Source of the DNA: Platerodrilus igneus
Lineage: Eukaryota; Arthropoda; Insecta; Coleoptera; Lycidae
Length of the DNA stretch: 64,000 bases
Direction: 5' to 3'
NCBI GenBank assembly: GCA_036346225.1
Contig: JARFIW010000453.1
Coordinates: forward strand, 5,146,001 to 5,210,000
Below, piece after piece: positions 33,965-45,440 of this stretch. Under the pieces are notes generated by a model. The model did not search any database. It saw nothing but the letters and a program-made list of their open reading frames with translations, and was not told the DNA's origin. Each line of letters begins with the position of its first letter. Position 1 is the stretch's first letter. The position numbers and the translations under genes are program-made.

Positions 33965-36100
33965 ATCATCATCAATAGATCTTCAGTGCTAGAACTGGTT
34001 GGGCGCGTACCTCCATTGTTTCCTATTCTGAACTAACCTACACATTTCCCTGAAATTCCCACCTCCTTACGCCTTTCACTATCTGTGTGCAATAGTCTAA
34101 TTTAGGTGTACCTCTACCTCTCCTTTTTCTTATCTCTGCTTCTAATATATTCCGCATTATTCCTTCATGCTTTTAGTGTGTGTTCTATCATCCTCTCTCC
34201 TATTTTTTTTACTGTTCACATATTTCTTACTTCCCCTTTTTAGAGAACCTCTTTGTTCGTAACTTTGTCTATCTATGATATTTTCATCATACGTCTATAG
34301 CACCATATTTCAAAGGTTTCTACCATTTTCTTGTCCGCACATTTCAACTGCTTCTTTCTATTCCTTTCTGCTTCTCTCACTGTCCACGTTTCACAGCCAT
34401 ACAGTGCTGTGCTACACACGTATGTTTTCAGCAATCTTTTCCGTGTTTCTATGTTTCTTGTTTTTGAACATAGTACTTGCTTATTAAATGCAGCACGGCC
34501 TTGCGATAATCTCTGTTTTATATCTTTTCTACTCTTCCCATCGTGTGCTATTTGACTTCCTAGGTAGCGGAAATCTTTAACTTTTTGTAAGTTTTCGTTT
34601 ATTATTTGAATTCTGGTTTTTGACTAATTTACCCTTCCTTTACATACTAGCACTTTAGTTTCATTTTTGTAAATTTGCTTACCGTATCTCTCTGTTAGAA
34701 CTGTTTCCGTTTCATTACGAGCTGCTTATAACTCTTCTTTGCTAGATGCTAATACCGCCATATCATCTGCAAATGTAAGCATATCAACCGTTCGTCCCTG
34801 CTTGGTGATGCTTTTTTCTAAATCTACAAACCATATACATGCTTTTTCCTTTTTGTATTGTTTTCTCCATTAACGCCCTTAAAGATAAAATGGCCTCTTG
34901 TGTTTCCCTGATTTGTCTAAACCTAAATTGATCTTCTCATAGTATTTCTTCGGCCCATTTTTCCATCATGTGCTGCCAAACTTATTGTTTGAAAGTTTTC
35001 ACATATAACCGCACCTTTTTTTTTTCTAGTGCTTCTAATTCCTGTCCTGTATATAAATTCTTTATATATTTGGCCATCTATCCACTTTCTATAAATTTTC
35101 TATAATGATGTGTTATTCCGCGCCCCTTATGTTTTTGCTATATGGTTTTATATCCCTAAAATTCATTCTAATTAGTTTGTTGACTTTGTCTGTCTTTCTA
35201 TCTTAGTTTGTACCTCTTTACACTTTTCATCAATCCATCGCTTTTTAGCGTTCCTGCATTTGCGAATAATTTTCAATTTTATGGTTTTGTATCCTTTTTG
35301 CTTTGTATGTTTCTTTTTGCATTTTTGCCTATCTTCCATTAAATTTAGAATATCCTTTGTTACCTATTGTTTCCTATTATTATCTTTTATACCCCAGAAT
35401 ATCTTTGGCCGCCATATCTAAGCTGGATTTAATCTTATTCCATTCTGCTTCTATTTCCTTAGTATGAGAGATTTTCCCGTTGTCTTTCAGTAATTCGTTT
35501 GAGTTTTTTTCAAACCTTTTGTGGATATTTTTATCTTTTAGTTTCTCAAAGTCAAAGTGGCTTTTTCCGTTGGTTTCATTCAAATTTTTAAAATTAAGCA
35601 CGGCTTTCATAATTATTATATTGTGATCAGTGTTTATATCTGCTTCTGGGTAGCTTCTACAGTCTTCTAGCATGATATTGAAGTAACGTGTTTGTAGTAG
35701 TTAAATTGTTTTTGTCGTAAAATTCTACCAGCCTATTTCCCCCGTGATTTCTCGTGCCTAAACCAAATAAACGTACTACCACTCCTTCTCTGCACTCGCC
35801 TACCACTGCATTAAAATTTCCGGTAGTTATTAAATTTTCATGTCTTCGATATCTTTGTAGATCGATTCTACCTCCTCGTCGCTGTAGCTAGAGTGAGCAT
35901 ATATTCTTGTGTTATTACTGTATTTACTGATTTAGATTTTAATCTAACCTTGAGCATTCTTTCGTTCTTTTGTAAGTAGTGTTCTACACAGTGTGCTATC
36001 TATTCCGCATGACTATTCCAACTCATGAGTTTCCTTTCTCTGATCCTGTATGAACAACGCTACAGTCTCCGCTCCAAAAATCTCCCGTTTCTGTCTAATG
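33965..36100 (-). pseudogene. LINE family A copy 5
   Basis: The counterpart of copy 4 in unit 2, and the better preserved one. The linker/endonuclease-end frame 35380-35673 reads DCRSYPEADINTDHNIIIMK, with the S/T-D-H box retained as T-D-H, then FEKLKDKNIHKRFEKNSNEL and IEAEWNKIKSSLDMAAKDIL. The conserved 3' untranslated block lies at 34013-34055 and the tail at 33965-33975. The RT core between about 34860 and 35000 is short, so an internal deletion predates the tandem duplication (both copies share it). Confidence 0.82.
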
Positions 36101-37356
36101 CTAGCCTATTCATTTCAATTTTCAGATTAGTTAGCTTACTTACTTGCTTCATGCTTATGCTATTTCACGCTCCTACTGCAAAATGTTCCTGCTCTTCGTT
36201 TAACCTTTTCGATCACATTCTCCAAAGTAGTCCCCTTCCGGAGATCCGAATTTGAGGCTATTTTAATTTCAGAATCTTTTACCTCAGAGGATTCTATTAT
36301 TATGAAACATGTTCAGTACGTTGTGTACTTCGGAGGTAGTGTGGTGGTTTCTCGTTGCCTTCCACATCTCAGTAGTGTGTCTTAGAGTGTCATACCGACC
36401 TCCAAGGTCTCTGCCACTCTAAGTACCCAAAGTGCTGCTACCCTCTTTCGGGGACTTGACCTCACTGAAAACCCCACTAATTTGGTTATACGTTTAGTTC
36501 GGCTCTTTAGCTTACTGATACACGCAAGCCATTCTATCCGTTTTAGTATTTTATAACTTCTTCAAAGTGCAGGTCCGTTCAGAATGGACGCTACAAATAG
36601 TATGAGAAAATCATTACGATGATATTAACCGTCTAGAGTCTAGACCAACATGGCTACATGGTAATTGTATTTTGAACCATTTAATGCTTCTGCGGTACGA
36701 AATAAAACTAGCATTCAGTACAAACGTCCGCCTTGTACGAGATGCAACGTAGCAATCTGTACACTACTGCATGTTTGGATAGTCCGTTTAATTTTAGACG
36801 AACACTAGATTATGATACCTAAAACTACCGCTTGGTAAAGGGTTGACATATTTCAGTGTATCGAATGACTTAAACAGCCAAAAACTGTAATTTAAGGAAA
36901 CCACGAATCATAAAACATCATATGGGGGCGGTCAATTAAGTGCCCGATTATTCTCAGTACGCATATAGCATCTTCCTTAGTTACATCAATTTGAATCATG
37001 GATAGCTTGATTCTTATCAATCAGAGTCCTTTCTTAAACAGCTAAATTCAATATTTTATTACTTTTCTATTAATACGTGGTTATGGGTATCTATTCACTA
37101 CTGATATTCGGCAGGTGGCAGGGTTTATTGCCTGGTACATAGTATTAGTGGTATCTGCATCGATTTTATACGTTAATAAGTTTCAGTACGTACGTACGCA
37201 GCTTCCAGCTGACATGATGACGTTTGTGTTTTTCAACCTTTCTAAATAATTTCTAAATTATTCTTTTTGAGATTGTTTTGTTCTAGGGAATCACAATTTG
37301 TATACCCTGTTAACCAACCGACTTTTACTTTCCACGTGGATAAAAATCATTTTAAA
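36101..37356. other. Unassigned part of duplication unit 2 (also 32381-33637 in unit 1)
   Basis: No coding pattern apart from short T-rich frames. The last ~80 bp may be part of the BEL/Pao copy that continues to the right. Confidence 0.4.
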
Positions 37357-37359
37357 TAC

Positions 37360-38250
37360 CAAATTACCAAAACTATCGATTTTCGTTTTTTGCTTGTAAC
37401 TTTTTTATCACCACCGAATAGAAAAAATTTAAAAACACTTTCTACAGCAACCTTTAGCGCAAAATCTACTAAATGAATCAGAATTTTTCAAACGCGTTTT
37501 ATATTTTCGGAATCATCATTAGGTCTATTGTTTCTTATGGGCAACATGTTGGATCTGTATCTCATTTAATAGACAATTTGACGCCGGTTTCAACGATATT
37601 GGATGCTCTATGTTTACTTATAGATCATTCACTGGAAGATAAACAGATAATTAAATATTTAGCAGAACATTTTGAGGCGAAAGTTAGACAATGTATAGCT
37701 TTGCAAAATATTGTAGACCGGGACGTATTTTTAGAGTATCTGCAAAGATGTGACGAAATGGGTTAATTAAGTAGAACAGAGAACAGGGCTCAGAACTAGC
37801 CGGTAAATTTTGTCCGATATCAAAGAAGTACAGGACTCCCAAGTAGTTCTATCTACATCAAATGTCTTGTATGTTCAAAGTAATCAGATGATACCGTTGG
37901 GTATCATCTAGGTTAAAATATTGGATGCTAATGGCTTCTGTTTTAAATACCGGTTCTCAAATAAATGCATTTCCGTTTTATGTGCAGCAGACTAGGTCTT
38001 CAGCGTAGCCTGGATTCCCGGCAAATTTCAGGCCTGTCTGATTTTCCTGCCAGTTGGTCCACTATATAATTTACTTTAAACATTCTCATGCGCAACTTCG
38101 TTTTCAAGCATATATACTTCCAAGAATTACTGGAAATATCTTAGGTTGTTCCGTACCTCAATCAATTTACGAGAAATTCCGAAATTTCGCTCTAGCAGAC
38201 GCATTATTAGACGCAGATTTGTGCTCTCAAATTTTTTTGTAACAGTTGCC
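37360..38250 (+). pseudogene. BEL/Pao element: gag end and protease region
   Basis: Upstream part of a + strand BEL/Pao polyprotein. The open frame 37473-37766 fits gag by position only. From 37840, in shifting frames, come an S-T-A/S-N-V-type entry, VKILDANGFCFKYRFSNK (BEL proteases have a D-x-x-G-x-x-x-x-x-R block before the catalytic D-S-G) and PRITGNILGCSVPQSIYEKF followed by FALADALLDADLC (38120-38220), resembling the L-A-D-P segment after the protease. The catalytic D-S-G itself is not readable. Assigned largely because RT and integrase follow in order. Confidence 0.62.
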
Positions 38251-39500
38251 GAATATCTCCACAAAACCTTTTGCAGTTTCTATCAACTTCCATGAAACAA
38301 CTTCCCTGTATGGAACGTGTTTCTTTTTGTACTTCGCCATTTATTACTTCATTCGTTTTGAATCACGAAATACGTAAGTTTTAGAAAATTGAAAAAATTC
38401 AATCTCCCGCAAATTTTCGTCCTGAAAATGTTTATTGTGGACAACATTTTGTAGACGCCGTTAGCGCGACGAATTAGGTCATTATATAATTTCCTTACCA
38501 TTTATTCAAAATGCTACCTCTCCGGTAGCAATCGCAATATAGCGTTTAAGAGTTATATCGATTTAGAATTTCGTTTAGGCCACAATCCTAATGCGAAAAT
38601 AGAATACATCGGTTTCCTTCAGGAATTTTGCTGAAAATCTCTTACCTTGTCAGCCTGTGCACAAATTCACGAACAGCGCGACTAAATTTCGCGTTGTATT
38701 TAATTGATCCACCTCTGATGATTCTAGGGTCTCCCTGAACGAATAGTTGTACGCGGACCCTAAATTGCAAAAGGGACTACTTGAAATAATATTCCGATTT
38801 CGTTCACATGTTGTTGCAGTATGTGCAGATATTCATATAATGTATCATCAATTTTGGTAGATCAGAAGGATTGCAAATATCTGCACATATTCTGGCGTCC
38901 TTCCTGTGGCATGTCTATCCTCGAATATGAACTTAAGACCCTTACGTATGGTCTTATAGTATCGACTTTCATTGCGCAGCGTGTACTCTAGCAGTTGGTA
39001 ACAGATGAAGGGTCCTCGTTCCCTATGACATCTCGTGTCCTTTTTGCACAATACGTATATGAACGATATTGAAGCTGCAAAACAACTCTAAACTGAATTA
39101 AAAACCCTCTTGTTTTTTGGCCACTTTCGACTTCGCAAATGGTCAAGCAACTTAACTAAAGTTCTAGAATACATTGACGAAACCCATTTGGAAACTTCAT
39201 TAATCTTCTCTCCCAGCATTAAGGTATTAAAATTTTGGGTTTAGTATGGAACCCCACTTAGATATATTTCCATATCATCCACTTCCTTTCGAAGAGTCCC
39301 TTACGAAACGAAATATTCTTTCATATATGGCACGTATCTTTGATCCCCTAGGGTGGTTATCACCTGATATTTTTATAGTTACATGTTTTCTGCAACGGAT
39401 ATTGTTGCACTATCTCGACTGGGATGACGCCCCCTATGAAAACTGGTGTTATGAATGGAAGAAATTTTGCAATCAATTTTCTATTTTATCTTAGGTCCGC
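38251..39500 (+). pseudogene. BEL/Pao element: reverse transcriptase and following domain
   Basis: RT remnants on the + strand at 38860-39140: YLHIFWRPSCG, ILEYELKTLTYGL, STFIAQRVL, QLVTDEGSSFP, and a decayed catalytic box at about 39050-39065 (Y-V-Y-E-R where Y-V/I-D-D is expected, after an indel). The open frame 39246-39494 carries the downstream conserved block TKRNILSYMARIFDPLGWLS and WDDAPYENWCYEWKKF, characteristic of BEL/Pao between RT and RNase H. It is closely similar in layout to the minus-strand copy at 5160-6080 and is not functional. Confidence 0.83.
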
Positions 39501-40080
39501 GTAGATGATCGCAGGTTTATGCCACTTACCATCTGTTACGTTTTTGTGACGCTAGGGAAAAGGGATACTACGCATGCATGTATCTACATTTAACTTCTGG
39601 TACCTCTATTCTCTGCTACTTATTACAGATCAAGAGCATGGTTGCACTGCTATAATCTTTTACAATACTCTGCTTAGAGCTCTCTGCTTACTCAGGTAAC
39701 TCACTCGATTACCTGTAACCTATTTGATTATCCTTTGGAAGCATATTATTATACGCTGACTTTCAAGTGGTCTTAAATTGGTTAAAAATCTCTGCATTGA
39801 CATGTCAGGTTTGTGGCAAATCGGGTCATCAGCATTCTCGAATACACCAATTTATCACATTTGAACCACATTCTCGATTATTTGAACCCGGCTGACATCT
39901 TATGTCGTTGTTTGTGCTTCTCAGAACTAGTTCATAGTAAATTATGGTGGCAAGCTCCGATCTATGATTACGAAATATCTTCTTCCGCTAATATGAAGAC
40001 CTCACCTATACCAATTGAGAATGTCCTTAAAAATAAACCCTCTGTTATGACGTTGGTAGCAACTACGTAACACTTTTCTG
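39501..40080 (+). pseudogene. BEL/Pao element: RNase H region
   Basis: Between the post-RT domain and the integrase, weak + strand matches suggest RNase H (CRFMPLTICY-like stretch; ILDYLNPADILCR at about 39870-39910, the N-P-A-D block of BEL/Pao near the RNase H/integrase boundary; and KLWWQAP at about 39935-39955, the usual x-W-x-x-G-P position). Duplication 2 starts inside this region at 39947. Confidence 0.65.
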
Positions 40081-41745
40081 AGTTCATCAGTACATTTTCA
40101 TCTCACAGTGAACTGCAATATCGTCTGGCATGCATATATTGCTTTACTAACAATTGCGGAATCCCTCAAAGGAGGATACTCGACCCAATTTCTCTTGATG
40201 AACTGCTAGCTGCTTAAGAGACATGTGTTAAACTTGTTCAACAGGAGTATTTCGGTTCCGAAAATGGCGAACCTATACCTCGTTGTGTGCGTAAACTATC
40301 CACTTTCTTGATCTACATGGTCTCATATGGATGGGTGGTCGCCTTCAACATTCATTACTGTCTTATAGAATATACATTTGTTGTTGTTGCCGAAGTCGGT
40401 CCATATATCTCGTTTCATATATAATCATTATCACGTGTTATTTTTGCATTCTGGCCCCTCTACGACCTAAGCTTTCATTTTTAGATAATATTGTATCTTA
40501 GGCGCGAGATCCATGGTAAGACAGAGTAATCATAATGTTTACTTTGCTTTCGTTTAACCGATAAATTCCTTAAATTATTAATGGCTAATTTACTTCCGCG
40601 CGCGTACGCCTAACTCGGTCATTTATTCATGTCGGTGTAGATTTTGCAGGTCCGTTCCGTTTGAAATCTGCTACTCGCCGTAATGCTCCTATTCTTAAAA
40701 GTTACTTACGCATTTATATTTGTGTATCTACGATCCGCTGGGGATTCAAATTTTGACACGGTCCGCTTGAAAAATGTTCGGCGAGCATTTTTCACAAAAT
40801 TTGCCTTCGTTCGGATCAGAGGTTAAACATAGGTCCCGTCTATTAGTGTTGTCACGCACGTTGAAAATCTCTACTTTGTTTGAAACCGCAAAGGTTCTGC
40901 AAAATTCAAAATTTCCCGGTAAAAAACTCGCTTCTTGGCCAGTATAGTATTTTTGGGCGGAGAATTGGAAAATCAAAGGCAGTGAAGCTTTTATGGCATG
41001 TTTCACTAGATTTGGGTCACAACGGGGTCTTCCACACCCTATTTATTTCGATTGCGTTAGAAATATCTTAAGAGCCTCGCGTTTAATAAAGGAGTGTGTC
41101 TTTTATGGAAGGACCAACCATGATGACATTATGATCTGACCTTGCCTCTCGTTAAGGCTGTTGGCTTTAACCCTCCTCATGTCCCAAATTTTGGAGGAAT
41201 TTGTAAGTCCGGTGTAAAGTCAGCTAAACTGCTCTTGTCACGTACTTTCGGAAAACAACCTAAAAGTTTCGAAGTGTTTGCTACAATGTCTATCCGTATA
41301 ATGCTGTTCTCAATAGTCGGCTTTATGCCCCACTTCTTCCGATCTGAACAACGATATCGATTTTGTCACTTCAGGCCACTTTTTGATTCGCAACCCCATT
41401 CTTAGCTTTATCGAGATTACCTTGTATAAATCTCTTAAACTGTGTTCTCGTTGGCATCGTATTTACCAGTTTACACAGTTATTTTGGCGACCTTAATCAA
41501 ATGAGTATTTACATAACCCCATTTAACGAAACAAGTGGAATCGTCCTTCGACTGACTGCTTTAAAAGTTCGGGGACTTGGTTTACTTCACGGGAATCAAC
41601 ACCAAAGCCCGACCTCTCAGTCTTATTATTAAATTGTTTCCCGACCGTGGGGGCATTGTGCGAGTGGCTTCGATTAAGACCACTAGTGGTACTCTTATTG
41701 GTCCGATGGTAAACTCTTCCCCCTTTCTAGTAGCTAGATTTTAAA
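40081..41745 (+). pseudogene. BEL/Pao integrase, interrupted by a SINE
   Basis: The integrase would insert the element cDNA. In shifting + frames: an N-terminal zinc-binding region (NHYHVLFLHSGPSTT, about 40424-40470); the first catalytic Asp in GVDFAGPFRLKSATRR (40634-40680); after the SINE, KAVKLLWHVSLDL; then FNPPHVPNFGGICKSGVKSA with KLLLSRTFGKQPKSFEVFAT (41150-41290), the P-x-x-P-x-F-G-G-x-W-E-x-x-V-K-S block. The C-terminus is near 41640-41740 (FPDRGGIVRVASIKTTSGTL). The second catalytic Asp and the Glu region are not readable. The SINE (40732-40978) splits the domain between the first catalytic Asp and the rest. Confidence 0.85.
40732..40978 (+). repeat. tRNA-derived SINE in BEL/Pao integrase
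   Basis: Begins inside the tRNA-like head (a degenerate B box, GGATTCAAAT) and ends GAATTGGAAAATCAAA. The body matches the copies at 15082-15262 and 58805-59113. The insertion is younger than the BEL/Pao copy and older than duplication 2, which carries it in both units. Confidence 0.87.
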
Positions 41746-43640
41746 ATTTTTATTTCATTTTCTTCCACTTGTTCGAACGTTTTTTCTTTTCTTTTATTCT
41801 CCTTTTATCTCTCTTGTGAACCCTATTATTCGGCGAGTTAACCGTCCTTGTAATTGAAAAAGAGAGTCCAATTACTATCATTCTGAAATCGGCGTTTCTT
41901 AAAGTATCTTGATTTTAATTGGTTGGTGTATTCGCGCCGCTCCCGGTTTATCGCGCATACCAGCGTAGTTGTCCGATATTGTTGGGCAACATTCGTGGTC
42001 ATTAAAGTAAAGCATTGGACCGTATTGTACTCGCTGTGGGATCCTAACCAATCCTCACATATTTTCTTCTCATTCGTCGTCTTTACTACCTTGTAGGATT
42101 ACGAGTTAGTGCCGATACAGCTTGTAATTGCAGTCAAGACGAGAGATCAACTTAGCACTACTGCCTAATTGGGTGAGTGACTTTAAACGTACATTAATAA
42201 GAATTCCTCAACTTTTAGCACTCTCTACATCACAGTCATTCTTTCATCCTCTAAACAGTCTGCTCAAAATTGAAAATGACTTCTTACATTCATTAACGGA
42301 CACCGGAAAATCATTCGCGAAAACATTAAAAGAAACATTCACTTTGAACTACAAATCCAGTTTGTTTTTGCATAAACTTCTGGATAAGATGCCATTGCAA
42401 ACAGTACTACAGATCATTACCACAAGAACATTATCATTTATTACAATCATCTACAATATAAAATTATTCACCTTCGATAGTTACCAACATTTTTCAGAAA
42501 GCAATTTTTGGTGATGACCAATACTTTACAATAGCTATTCTTATAGCAGCCAAAGCCATGCCTGCTCGTAAGAGACGAATAGTTTGAATTCACGACAACA
42601 CCTTAACGATTAAGGTCATAGATCACATCGGAAAAATACAACTAAACAAACGTTAAGGAACGATTGCGCTGGCCATAGAAGGAATTTTTAAGAAAGCCTT
42701 GGCTTCAGCGATTACTGTACAAACTAACTGCAGCCCACAAAATTCGAACAGCATTACACAATTGACTACCACGCAGCCAATTTCACTAACGAGGATTTCA
42801 GGTAAAGTTGAAAGTTTTCATCAAGACTAGCTACAAGGCAATTTCTTCTCACTGGCATTATTTGATGCCTACATCTATAACGAGCCCTGTAACGTAGAAA
42901 CAAGAGCGACCTTCTACACAGAAGGCATTTTATTAACTTCTTGAAAACATTCAAGGTCTGTTACAAATAAAACACTGAAGCAATTAAGTCATTCACGAGA
43001 TGGTTTGACATTTGGAGGTTCCAACTAAACCATGAATAATTCCAAGTGATATTAATACATTATAGGGTGTGCAGCTACTATAGTCGATAGCATAAAATAT
43101 TCCGTGTGACAGTCGACCTGCAATTCATTCAAAATTGGAACATGCTTTGAAGGTGTTTAGTTCGTGACTGCCGACTGTGGTCAATCGACACAGGACTAAA
43201 AACCCACAAAACAAATTTGCGTGCAATTCTTAGCTATTCAACCCAAACCTGACGGACAACATTCGATACCTGAAAGCATTTCAAAGCATTGTTTAACGGC
43301 TTAAGAACGTATCACAATGACTCATTTATCGTGAACAGAACTGACAGGACTCGCAAATACCAACATTTTACAATCACCGTCAGACACTAGCTGTTAATAC
43401 ATTATTAGAAAATTGATGACTCAGACAACGCAACAATTCTACAAAGAGCATCATCGGATGGTATCAAGTAGCACATACTTGAAAATCACTAGAAAACTGA
43501 AATAACAATACTAAAAAATAATCCTGTTAGGTCATGCTGTCAAGCAACAAAATCTCCATGGTTTAGACTGATTTAATAAGTTGGAGGTGGAAACTTAGGT
43601 CTCGCAACAGAAAACTAATTCATAATTGATCACGGAATTG
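41746..43640. other. Region after BEL/Pao integrase; LTR not delimited
   Basis: The 3' LTR of the BEL/Pao copy should begin near here, but only one element end is present, so no LTR pair can be compared. The frames 42128-42514 (+) and 42766-42954 (-) have no recognised family. They are conserved in the second unit only because the whole block is duplicated. Confidence 0.35.
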
Positions 43641-43782
43641 GTGGCAAGCTCCGATCTATGATTACGAAATATCTTCTTCCGCTAATATGAAGACCTCACC
43701 TATACCAATTGAGAATGTCCTTAAAAATAAACCCTCTGTTATGACGTTGGTAGCAACTACGTAACACTTTTCTGAGTTCATC

Positions 43783-45440
43783 AGTACATTTTCATCTCAC
43801 AGTGAACTGCAATATCGTCTGGCATGCATATATTGCTTTACTAACAATTGCGGAATCCCTCAAAGGAGGATACTCGACCCAATTTCTCTTGATGAACTGC
43901 TAGCTGCTTAAGAGACATGTGTTAAACTTGTTCAACAGGAGTATTTCGGTTCCGAAAATGGCGAACCTATACCTCGTTGTGTGCGTAAACTATCCACTTT
44001 CTTGATCTACATGGTCTCATATGGATGGGTGGTCGCCTTCAACATTCATTACTGTCTTATAGAATATACATTTGTTGTTGTTGCCGAAGTCGGTCCATAT
44101 ATCTCGTTTCATATATAATCATTATCACGTGTTATTTTTGCATTCTGGCCCCTCTACGACCTAAGCTTTCATTTTTAGATAATATTGTATCTTAGGCGCG
44201 AGATCCATGGTAAGACAGAGTAATCATAATGTTTACTTTGCTTTCGTTTAACCGATAAATTCCTTAAATTATTAATGGCTAATTTACTTCCCGCGCGCGT
44301 ACGCCTAACTCGGTCATTTATTCATGTCGGTGTAGATTTTGCAGGTCCGTTCCGTTTGAAATCTGCTACTCGCCGTAATGCTCCTATTCTTAAAAGTTAC
44401 TTACGCATTTATATTTGTGTATCTACGATCCGCTGGGGATTCAAATTTTGACACGGTCCGCTTGAAAAATGTTCGGCGAGCATTTTTCACAAAATTTGCC
44501 TTCGTTCGGATCAGAGGTTAAACATAGGTCCCGTCTATTAGTGTTGTCACGCACGTTGAAAATCTCTACTTTGTTTGAAACCGCAAAGGTTCTGCAAAAT
44601 TCAAAATTTCCCGGTAAAAACTCGCTTCTTGGCCAGTATAGTATTTTTGGGCGGAGAATTGGAAAATCAAAGGCAGTGAAGCTTTTATGGCATGTTTCAC
44701 TAGATTTGGGTCACAACGGGGTCTTCCACACCCTATTTATTTCGATTGCGTTAGAAATATCTTAAGAGCCTCGCGTTTAATAAAGGAGTGTGTCTTTTAT
44801 GGAAGGACCAACCATGATGACATTATGATCTGACCTTGCCTCTCGTTAAGGCTGTTGGCTTTTAACCCTCCTCATGTCCCAAATTTTGGAGGAATTTGTA
44901 AGTCCGGTGTAAAGTCAGCTAAACTGCTCTTGTCACGTACTTTCGGAAAACAACCTAAAAGTTTCGAAGTGTTTGCTACAATGTCTATCCGTATAATGCT
45001 GTTCTCAATAGTCGGCTTTATGCCCCACTTCTTCCGATCTGAACAACGATATCGATTTTGTCACTTCAGGCCACTTTTTGATTCGCAACCCCATTCTTAG
45101 CTTTATCGAGATTACCTTGTATAAATCTCTTAAACTGTGTTCTCGTTGGCATCGTATTTACCAGTTTACACAGTTATTTTGGCGACCTTAATCAAATGAG
45201 TATTTACATAACCCCATTTAACGAAACAAGTGGAATCGTCCTTCGACTGACTGCTTTAAAAGTTCGGGGACTTGGTTTACTTCACGGGAATCAACACCAA
45301 AGCCCGACCTCTCAGTCTTATTATTAAATTGTTTCCCGACCGTGGGGGCATTGTGCGAGTGGCTTCGATTAAGACCACTAGTGGTACTCTTATTGGTCCG
45401 ATGGTAAACTCTTCCCCCTTTCTAGTAGCTAGATTTTAAA
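43783..45440 (+). pseudogene. BEL/Pao integrase, duplicated copy
   Basis: The duplicate of 40081-41745, with the same disabling frameshifts and the same SINE. The open frame 44855-45100 again shows FNPPHVPNFGGICKSGVKSA. It has no RT upstream of its own and is a by-product of the tandem duplication. Confidence 0.88.
44427..44671 (+). repeat. tRNA-derived SINE, duplicated copy
   Basis: The duplicate of 40732-40978, carried by tandem duplication 2; not an independent insertion. Confidence 0.88.

Larger units (their letters stand above)
33638..37356. repeat. Tandem duplication 1, unit 2 (3,719 bp)
   Basis: Direct repeat of 29985-33637, ending in CATTTTAAA at 37356, the same words that end unit 1. 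Outside the LINE the differences are mainly one-base changes in homopolymer length (for example near 36180-36195, 37230, 37265 and 37287). Confidence 0.93.
39947..43640. repeat. Tandem duplication 2, unit 1 (3,694 bp)
   Basis: Direct repeat of 43641-47337. It starts at GTGGCAAGCTCC inside the BEL/Pao RNase H/integrase boundary and runs through the integrase, the SINE and about 1.9 kb beyond. The junction reads GGAATTGGTGGCAAGC, with TGG shared between the two breakpoints. Confidence 0.95.

Noticed and set aside
42128..42954. Conserved novel gene present twice (42128-42514 and 45825-46211)
   Set aside because: The identity covers the entire 3.7-kb duplicated block including non-coding DNA, so it gives no evidence of coding constraint.
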